From contig CM020618.1 in NCBI GenBank assembly GCA_009829735.1, positions 28,496,894 to 28,560,893 on the forward strand: 64,000 bases of DNA, written 5' to 3'. Below, in pieces: positions 63,092-64,000 of this stretch (its first letter is position 1; every line of letters begins with the position of its first letter). Made by a program: the position numbers and the translations under genes. The DNA is from Pyropia yezoensis. Taxonomy: Eukaryota > Rhodophyta > Bangiophyceae > Bangiales > Bangiaceae. The notes under the pieces are model-generated. The model worked only from the letters and a program-made list of their open reading frames with translations, did not search any database and was not told the DNA's origin.

Positions 63092-63860
63092 TTATTTTTT
63101 TGAAGCCAGTAGTGTCGCCGTCCCCGCCTTCCCCGCCGTCACTGCCGTCGCTGACGCCCGCCGCCGCCATGGCCTGCGGGCCGCCCCGGCCGCTCCGCCC
63201 AGCACTGCCACGGCGGCTATTGGGCCGGCGGATGGCGGCAGTGGTGGGGCGGCGGCGACGGGCGCAGCGCGCCCCCGCGCCGCTGCGCCGCACACCCGTG
63301 CCGCTGCTGCTGCTGGCGTCGAGCGCGACCGCCGCCGCCGCCGTCCCCGCCGCCCCCACCGCACCCATCGTCGTGGCTGCCGTGGCCGTCGTGGCAGCCG
63401 CTGCCGCCACTGCCGCCACTGCCGCCGTCTCGGCCGCCGCGGCCGCCCCCCGCCGCAGCCGCCCGCCGCGGGGTCGACCCCGCCTTCAAGGCGGCGCGTT
63501 CTAGCCGGTTGGCCACGACGAAGCCGTACGCCGCCTCCACCAGCGACACCACACGCGGCGGCGGCGGGGTATCGCCGTCACTGTCCCTGCGGCGGCAACC
63601 GCGGCGGCCATCGCCGCCGCCGCCACCGCTGCCGTCGGCCGGGGCGCCCCAGCGGGCACCGACTGGGAGGGGGGGCCCCTTGGGCGCCACGCCGTCAGCG
63701 TTCACCTCTTGGACCCGCTCGTGCGCGTGGGCCAGCCAGTCAGTGCCGTAGGGGGGGGCCAGCCAAACAAAACGGACCAAGGGGCGCCGGCGGTATCGCT
63801 GGCAGCCGCCGCCGCCGGAGACGGCGTGGCGGCCCCCCGGCCTTGTCCTGTGGGACGGAG
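63092..63860 (-). CDS. Possible 3' part of an unrecognised gene (exact frame uncertain)
   Basis: The minus strand has a stretch of well-mixed sequence (RFVWLAPPYGTDWLAHAHERV near 63775-63715, and SLVEAAYGFVVANRLERAAL near 63545-63490). These are separated by and followed by Gly/Arg-rich low complexity. A CCCACAG near 63857 could be a splice acceptor, with earlier exons outside the window. The two landmark segments are in the same frame, which continues open to about 63220. I do not recognise a family. Confidence 0.35.
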
Positions 63861-64000
63861 GGGGTTGCCAGCGGCACGGGAAGGGGGGGCCGGGTACGCC
63901 CCGCCGACCGCGACCTCCCGGGGCGAGTGAGCGGGGCGAGAGGATACAGGGCGCCTGCCAGGGAGAGGGGCGGGGAGGGGGGGAAAGTGTCGACCAGTGC

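Noticed and set aside
1-64000. Bacterial contamination, suggested by high GC and long open frames
   Set aside because: GT-AG introns restore conserved proteins in at least four genes, and the families (V-ATPase c, UBC6, DNA2, NDUFA3-like) together with LTR elements are eukaryotic.
1-64000. tRNA, rRNA or other structural RNA genes
   Set aside because: I looked for T-arm-like GGTTCGA patterns and conserved rRNA stretches and found none that I could support by eye.

Overview
The window is nuclear DNA of a GC-rich eukaryotic microbe or alga. Genes have GT-AG introns, there are no operons, and the proteins belong to eukaryotic families (V-ATPase proteolipid, UBC6-type E2, DNA2, class I sirtuin, LisH/WD40 protein, NDUFA3-like complex I subunit). 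Many genes lack introns and carry long Ala/Gly/Pro-rich tracts encoded by homopolymer-rich DNA. A GC-rich alga, for example a bangiophyte red alga, would fit, but no marker here proves the lineage.

Layout. (1) 1-3931 holds the 3' half of a DNA2-type nuclease-helicase gene on the + strand. (2) 4607-5635 (-) is a two-exon NDUFA3/B9-like complex I gene. (3) 5895-11883 is a nest of mobile DNA: a Tc1/mariner-like transposase cut by a Ty3/gypsy-like LTR element (A), itself cut by a second copy (B). (4) 11884-12383 is a scaffold gap of exactly 500 N. (5) 12384-21897 (-) is a second, longer copy of DNA2; 12384-16313 is the reverse complement of 1-3931, and the differences I checked are homopolymer lengths. 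(6) 22710-33067 is a gene-rich block: V-ATPase subunit c (five exons, +), an O-fucosyltransferase-like protein (-), a SIRT2-type sirtuin (+) and a patatin-like phospholipase (-). (7) 34548-47408 is a second transposon-rich block: a lone LTR, a second LTR family with its own gag, a rearranged element C, an unrecognised large ORF cut by element D, and a short reversed LTR scrap. (8) 47409-53200 has no gene I can assign. (9) 54149-62465 is gene-rich again: a UBC6/UBE2J-type E2, a LisH-CTLH-WD40 protein (four exons), a small two-exon hypothetical gene (-) and a cis-prenyltransferase (two exons). The last 1.5 kb holds a 14-bp tandem array and what may be the end of another gene.

The host genes are unrelated housekeeping functions: DNA end processing, respiration, vacuolar acidification, protein glycosylation, deacetylation, lipid hydrolysis, ER-associated degradation and polyprenol synthesis. 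The mobile elements are lower in GC, and most copies carry frameshifts, stops or truncations. Several breaks in both genes and elements fall in homopolymer runs, so some may be sequencing errors rather than decay.
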